DNA from: JACDAN01 sp963834825
GTDB lineage: Bacteria > Actinomycetota > Thermoleophilia > Gaiellales > Gaiellaceae
Assembly (NCBI GenBank): GCA_963834825.1
Contig: CAWICZ010000014.1
Location: forward strand, 1,054,001 to 1,118,000
Direction of reading: 5' to 3'
Length of the DNA stretch: 64,000 nt
In this document: positions 59,748 to 64,000 of the stretch, in pieces
Layout: each line of letters opens with the position of its first letter
How positions within the stretch are numbered: the first letter of the stretch is position 1
The notes under the pieces: model-generated
Told to the model about the DNA's origin: nothing
Databases searched by the model: none
Seen by the model: only the letters and a program-made list of their open reading frames with translations
Translations under genes and position numbers: made by a program

Positions 59748-60884
59748 CGCCGAACTACGACCTCTCGGCAGGAGCACGAGCTCGTCCGGCGGACCGTCCG
59801 CGACTTCGCCGAGGAGCGCGTGGCGCCGGTCGCCGAGGAGCTCGACCGAGAGCACCGCTTCCCGTACGAGCTCGTCGCGGACCTCGCCGAGCTCGGGCTG
59901 ATGGGCATGACGATTCCGGAGCAGTACGGCGGGGCTGGTACCGACACGCTGTCCTACGCGATCGCGATCGAGGAGCTCACCCGGGTCGATTCGTCGGTGG
60001 CGATCACGGTCGCCGCACACCACTCGCTGGGAACGCTCCCGATCTACCTGTTCGGCACCGAGGAGCAGAAGCGCGAGTGGCTGCCGCCGCTCGCCTCCGG
60101 TGAGCGGCTGGCTGCGTTCGGGCTGACCGAGCCGGATGCGGGCTCGGACGCCGGCGCGACTCGCACGCGGGCGGAGCTCCGTGACGGCGAGTGGGTGATC
60201 AACGGCTCGAAGATGTTCATCACGAACGCCGGGACGGACATCAGCAGTTGCGTCACGATCACGGCGCTGACGGGCGAGGGCGAGGTCTCGAACATCATCG
60301 TCCCGAACGGCGCGCCGGGCTACGAGATCGCACCTCCGATGCAGAAGCTCGGGTGGCGTGCGTCGGACACGCGCGAGCTCTCCTTCCGGGAGGTGCATGT
60401 GCCGGAGCAGAACCTGCTCGGCCCGCGTGGTAAGGGGTTTCAGCAGTTTCTCGAGATCCTCGACGGAGGACGAATCTCGGTCGCCGCGATGGGCGTCGGC
60501 CTGGCGCAGGGCGCGTACGACCTGGCGGCGCAGTACGCCAGGGAGCGTCAGCAGTTCGGCCGGCCGATCGCGGACTTCCAGGCGGTCCAGTTCGCACTCG
60601 CGGACATGGCGACGGAGATCGAGGCCGGACGGTCGATGGTCTACAAGGCCGCGTGGGTGAAGGATCAGGGCCGACCGTTCGGCAAGGAAGCGGCGATGGC
60701 GAAGCTCTACACCGGCGAGCTGTCGAACCGCGCGGCGAACGCAGCGCTGCAGATCCACGGCGGGTACGGGTTCATGGACGAGTTCCCGATCTCACGGCTC
60801 TACCGCGATCAGAAGATCCTCGAGATCGGCGAGGGCACGAACGAGGTGCAACGCATGGTCATCGCGAAGCATCTCGGCTTCTAG
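59744..60884 (+). CDS. Acyl-CoA dehydrogenase, +1 frameshift near the N-terminus
   Basis: About 380 residues. FAD enzyme of beta-oxidation or branched acyl-CoA oxidation. FGLTEPDAGSDAG, KMFITNAGTD, GWRASDTRELSFREVHVP, YARERQQFGRPIADFQAVQFALADMATEIEA, QIHGGYGFMDEFPISRLYRDQKILEIGEGTNEVQRMVIAKHL with the Glu of the EGT motif. The GTG at 59744 overlaps the pepA stop (GTGA), but the frame shifts at GG 59767-59768; removing one G joins TPNYDLS to QEHELVRRTVRDFAEERVAP. Without it the first good start is GTG 59820. Together with the carboxylase genes, an isovaleryl-CoA or similar role is plausible. Confidence 0.88.
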
Positions 60885-60890
60885 CGGCTC

Positions 60891-60912
60891 GCGGAAGTCT
60901 TCGACCTTCCGC
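60891..60912. terminator. Hairpin after the acyl-CoA dehydrogenase
   Basis: GCGGAAG (60891-60897) pairs with CTTCCGC (60906-60912), loop TCTTCGAC. Similar in sequence to 526-553, also at the end of a rightward gene. Confidence 0.5.
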
Positions 60913-61030
60913 CAAACGACTCCCGCCGCGCGGAGCCGTGCCGCTACGGCACACAGGCGAATCGATTCGTTTTCAGAACCGTCACACGTTCGTGACGGGT
61001 TCGTGATGGGGTCTGACCCCAAGCGAAGTC

Positions 61031-61945
61031 TCAGGAGACAGGTCGCCTCTCGACGACTGCGGTGTCCCGGAGCTTCGTCGTGCACCCGCCGATGGCATAG
61101 AGCTCTCCGTCGACGTGGAAGAGCGAGAGGGCGTGGCGCGGGACGAGCGGCGGCGGGCCGTCCCGCCAGCGCCCCGTATCCGCGTCGTAGATCTGGTACG
61201 TGTGCTCCCAGACCGCGTGGATCTCGTCCCCGACGACGGTTGCGCCCAGCAGCTCCATCGGCTTCGGCAGTGTCGGGCCCGCTCGCCACCGGTTCGTGGC
61301 CGGATTGAAGATCCAGACCTCGCGAAGCTGCCGCTCGCCCCGTCGGCCTCCGATCACCCAGATCTCGCCCCGAAAGACGACCGCCCCGAAGGCGTGGACG
61401 GGGCGCGGGAGCGGCGCCGAGGCCCGCCACCGCCCGCCGTCCAACACGTAGACGCTCCGCAGCTCCGCGCCGACCGTGTCGTAGCCGCCGAGGACGTACA
61501 CGCGGTCGCCGACCGTGACCGCCGAGTGGTTGTAGAGCACCCGCGGCAGCGGCGGCGCCTTGCGCCAGCGCCGGGTCGCCACGTCATACGCGAACACCTG
61601 CCGGCCTCCACCCTCCGGCGTCGTCCCGCCGAGGACCAGGAACTCTCCGTCGCGGGTCGCGCCGGCCGCGGCGCGCACCGGCTCGGGCAACCGCGGCAGC
61701 GTCCTCCACACATCCGCCTGAGGATCGAAGACCTGCATACGATCGAGACGGGTCCCCGCGTCGCCGAACATCCCGCCCGCGACGTAGAGGCGCCCGGCGA
61801 TCTCCCCTGCCGCGACGTAACTCCGACGGTTCGCCATCGGAGACGCAAACGTCCAGTCGGTCGCCGCCGCCCGCGGCTCGTCCCCGTCTCCCCCACCGCA
61901 CGAGGCGAGAACGAGGATCAGTGCGACGGCGCTAAGTCTCCGCAA
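61031..61945 (-). CDS. Kelch-repeat lipoprotein
   Basis: 304 residues from TTG at 61945. Lipobox signal LRRLSAVALILVLASCGGG, then kelch repeats: RLYVAGGMFGDAGTRLDRMQVFDPQADVWRTLPRLP, EFLVLGGTTPEGGGRQVFAYDVATRRWRKAPPLP, DRVYVLGGYDT, EIWVIGGRRGERQLREVWIFNPATNRWRAGPTLP, making a six-bladed or similar propeller. Surface-anchored, function unknown. Overlaps the ABC transporter ATPase gene by 14 bp at its start. Confidence 0.82.
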   Translation of the reverse strand: MRRLSAVALILVLASCGGGDGDEPRAAATDWTFASPMANRRSYVAAGEIAGRLYVAGGMFGDAGTRLDRMQVFDPQADVWRTLPRLPEPVRAAAGATRDGEFLVLGGTTPEGGGRQVFAYDVATRRWRKAPPLPRVLYNHSAVTVGDRVYVLGGYDTVGAELRSVYVLDGGRWRASAPLPRPVHAFGAVVFRGEIWVIGGRRGERQLREVWIFNPATNRWRAGPTLPKPMELLGATVVGDEIHAVWEHTYQIYDADTGRWRDGPPPLVPRHALSLFHVDGELYAIGGCTTKLRDTAVVERRPVS

Positions 61946-62801
61946 TGACGTGGTGCAGCTTGCGGCGCTCGACGCGCCGCTCCCGCATCTTCCGCGGATC
62001 CGGCACCGGTACCGCGGTCAGCAGCGCGCGGGTGTACTCGTGCTTGGGGGTTTCGTACACGTCGTCGGCCGGCCCTGTCTCCACGATCTTTCCGTCCTTC
62101 ATCACGGCGATGTGGTCGCTCATCGACCGCACGACCGCGAGGTCGTGCGAGATGAAGAGATAGGTGAGGCCGAAGTCGCGCTGCAGGTCCTTCAACAGGT
62201 TCAGGATCTGGGCCTGGATCGAAACGTCGAGCGCAGAGACCGGCTCGTCGCAGACGATCAGCGAGGGGTTGAGCGCAAGTGCACGCGCCACCCCGACGCG
62301 CTGCCGCTGGCCGCCCGAGAACTCGTGCGGGTATCGGTTCTCGTAGTCCGGGTTGAACCCGACGACGTCGAGCAGCTCCCGGACACGCGCGCGCCGGTTG
62401 CGCCGCGAGCCGACGCCGTGCACCTCGAGCGGCTCCGACACGATGTCGCCGACCGTCATCCGTGGGTCGAGCGACGAGTACGGATCCTGGAACACGATCT
62501 GCATCTCCCGCCGCATCTTGCGGATCGCCTCGCGCCCGAGCTCCGTCAACTCCTCGCCCTGGAAGCGGATCGAGCCCGCCGTCGGCTTGAGCAGTTGGAG
62601 GATGCAGTAGCCCGTCGTCGACTTCCCCGAGCCAGACTCGCCGACGAGGCCGAGCGTCTTCCCCTCCTCGATCTCGAAGCTGACCCCGTCGACGGCGTTG
62701 ACGGTGTGGCTCACGCGTTCGATCAGAAAGCCGGAGCGGACCGGGAACTCCTTGCGCAGCTCCCGAACCTGCAGCAGCGCCCCGTTCTCACGCGTGCTCA
62801 T
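61932..62801 (-). CDS. Oligopeptide/dipeptide ABC transporter ATP-binding protein (OppF/DppF)
   Basis: 289 residues from ATG at 62801. Walker A GESGSGKSTTGYC, Q-loop VFQDPYSSLDPRMTVGDI, signature FSGGQRQRVGVARALAL, Walker B LIVCDEPVSALD, H-loop FISHDLAVV. Typical OppF start EFPVRSGFLI. ATG overlaps the stop of the OppD gene (ATGA). Confidence 0.93.
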   Translation of the reverse strand: MSTRENGALLQVRELRKEFPVRSGFLIERVSHTVNAVDGVSFEIEEGKTLGLVGESGSGKSTTGYCILQLLKPTAGSIRFQGEELTELGREAIRKMRREMQIVFQDPYSSLDPRMTVGDIVSEPLEVHGVGSRRNRRARVRELLDVVGFNPDYENRYPHEFSGGQRQRVGVARALALNPSLIVCDEPVSALDVSIQAQILNLLKDLQRDFGLTYLFISHDLAVVRSMSDHIAVMKDGKIVETGPADDVYETPKHEYTRALLTAVPVPDPRKMRERRVERRKLHHVIAET

Positions 62802-63799
62802 ACCGGGACCGCCTGGCGCTCGCTCACCGGATGCCGGGAGCGCACGAGGTGGTTCGGCCGGATCCGCCGGAGCTCCGGCAGCGTCTCCGCGCAACCGTCG
62901 CCGGCATTCGCGTACGGGCAGCGCGGTGCGAATCGACAGCCTTCGGGTGGTGCGATCAAGTCCGGCGGCCGCCCAGGGATCGAGCGCAGCCGGCCGAACC
63001 GGATGTTCTCGCCCTCGAGCTGCGGAAGTGCCGCCAGCAGAGCCTCGGTGTATGGGTGCTCGGGACGGTCGAAGAGCTCCTGCGTCCCCGCCTGCTCGAC
63101 GAACTGGCCCGCGTACATGACGACGACGTCGTCAGCGGTCTCGGCAACGACGCCCATGTCGTGGGTGATGATGATCATCCCCATCTCGTGCTCACGCCGG
63201 AGCTCCTCGAGCAGGTCGAGGATCTCCGCCTGAACGGTCACGTCGAGGGCCGTGGTCGGCTCGTCAGCGATCAGCAGCTTCGGGTTGCAGGCGATTGCGA
63301 TCGCAATCATCACGCGCTGCCGCATCCCGCCCGAGAACCGGTGCGGATAGTCGTTGAGCCGCTCGGCCGCTCTCGGAATCTGTACCTCTTCGAGGAGCTC
63401 GACGGCCCGGCGCCTCGCGTCCTCCTTCGAGTAGCCGAAGTGCCGGTCGAGCACCTCCGTGATCTGCGTCTTGATCCTCAGCGTCGGATTCAGCGACGTC
63501 ATCGGGTCCTGGAAGATCATCGCCATCTCCCGGCCCCGGACGTCCTCGAGCTCCCGCTCGGAGAGCGTCGTCAGATCGCGCCCTTGAAAGGTCACGGAGC
63601 CCTCGACGATCCGGGCCGGCGGCTTCGGGATCAGGCCCATGAGCGACAACGCGGTCACCGACTTGCCACAGCCGGACTCGCCGACGATCCCGAGCGTCTT
63701 CCCGGCTTCGACCGTAAAGCTGATGCCGTCGACGGCCCTGACCACGCCCTCACGCGTGAAGAAGTGTGTGTGCAGGTTGTCGACGTCGAGGAGAGCCAT
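62798..63799 (-). CDS. Oligopeptide/dipeptide ABC transporter ATP-binding protein (OppD/DppD)
   Basis: 333 residues. Walker A GESGCGKSVTALSLMG, Q-loop MIFQDPMTSLNPTLRI, FSGGMRQRVMIAIAIACNPKLLIADEPTTALDVTVQAEIL (signature and Walker B), ITHDMGVVAE (H-loop), and a C-terminal oligopeptide-type domain with CRFAPRCPYANAGDGC for an Fe-S or zinc site. ATG at 63799 overlaps the TGA of the permease by one base (TGATG). Confidence 0.93.
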   Translation of the reverse strand: MALLDVDNLHTHFFTREGVVRAVDGISFTVEAGKTLGIVGESGCGKSVTALSLMGLIPKPPARIVEGSVTFQGRDLTTLSERELEDVRGREMAMIFQDPMTSLNPTLRIKTQITEVLDRHFGYSKEDARRRAVELLEEVQIPRAAERLNDYPHRFSGGMRQRVMIAIAIACNPKLLIADEPTTALDVTVQAEILDLLEELRREHEMGMIIITHDMGVVAETADDVVVMYAGQFVEQAGTQELFDRPEHPYTEALLAALPQLEGENIRFGRLRSIPGRPPDLIAPPEGCRFAPRCPYANAGDGCAETLPELRRIRPNHLVRSRHPVSERQAVPV

Positions 63800-64000
63800 C
63801 AGTGCTCTTTCGTTTCGCGCGTTCGCGGGTCGAGCGCGTCGCGCATGCCGTCGGCGATGAAGTTCGCGCTGAGCACGAGCAAGGCGATTGCGATGCTCGG
63901 GATCACGATCATGTTCGGGTGGACGCGATAGACAGCGCGGCCGTCCTGCGCCATCGATCCGAGTGACGAATCGGGGGGGCTGATCCCGAGCCCGATGAAG
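63799..64000 (-). CDS. Peptide ABC transporter permease (OppC/DppC), C-terminal part only
   Basis: The last 66 residues of a permease; the rest lies beyond the right edge. GSMAQDGRAVYRVHPNMIVIPSIAIALLVLSANFIADGMRDALDPRTRE is the hallmark end of DppC-type permeases (the NFIGDGLRDALDP motif). With the two ATPase genes it makes a typical operon. Confidence 0.85.
   Translation of the reverse strand, partial: FIGLGISPPDSSLGSMAQDGRAVYRVHPNMIVIPSIAIALLVLSANFIADGMRDALDPRTRETKEH

Noticed and set aside
58008..60758. 916-codon frame on the minus strand opposite pepA and acyl-CoA dehydrogenase
   Set aside because: Only its last 73 codons look like protein; the rest is antisense to well-supported genes.

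Overview
This 64 kb window is GC-rich, densely packed DNA from an actinobacterium. The gene set fits the class Thermoleophilia (Gaiellales/Solirubrobacterales-like): UdgX, EF-G2, gatCAB, actinobacterial WhiG/FliA-type sigma factor, many small lineage proteins, and GTG/TTG starts. The taxonomic placement is inference, because no rRNA or other phylogenetic marker is present. Genes are mostly in short operons with 4-bp stop/start overlaps.

Layout. 1-11 kb: tail of a PASTA protein, then a long leftward block with 3-methyladenine glycosylase, MFS, RemA-like, DegT and IlvE aminotransferases, YbaK, a methyltransferase, SerA with a class V aminotransferase, and a frameshifted penicillin amidase. 11-17 kb: membrane protein, transglycosylase with a structured leader, YjbQ, gatCAB, cold-shock protein, FolD. 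17-29 kb: HMG-CoA reductase, thioesterase, RsgA behind a good promoter and a 16-codon leader ORF, FtsX-type permease, tRNA-Cys, UdgX, membrane protein, hydrolase, kinase, and a degraded patch with a cupin and a broken GNAT.

29.2-36.3 kb: a 7-kb segment bounded by tRNA-Gly on the right and a 3' tRNA-Gly fragment plus duplicated terminator on the left. It carries a secreted protein and a very large secreted copper-radical (galactose oxidase-like) oxidase with LamG and seven Fn3 repeats. It looks like an integrated islet without an integrase. 36-46 kb: RNase H, NIF3-like protein, cupin, aldehyde dehydrogenase, a candidate 6S-like RNA, PadR, EF-G2, sigma factor, tRNA-Trp, coiled-coil protein, flippase-like protein.

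47-61 kb: genes suited to leucine/branched acyl-CoA oxidation (biotin-dependent carboxylase beta and alpha chains, enoyl-CoA hydratase, acyl-CoA dehydrogenase), interspersed with small proteins, a FAD oxidase plus DapA-family pair, MFS exporters, an arginase-family hydrolase, SCP2 and leucyl aminopeptidase. 61-64 kb: kelch lipoprotein and a dipeptide ABC transporter running off the end.

Two points affect how the annotation should be read. First, at least a dozen genes are interrupted by single-base indels, mostly one extra base in a short G/C run, which looks more like base-calling error than decay. Second, three genes whose family N-termini need it have no ATG/GTG/TTG and instead begin at a CTG fused to the upstream stop (CTGA).
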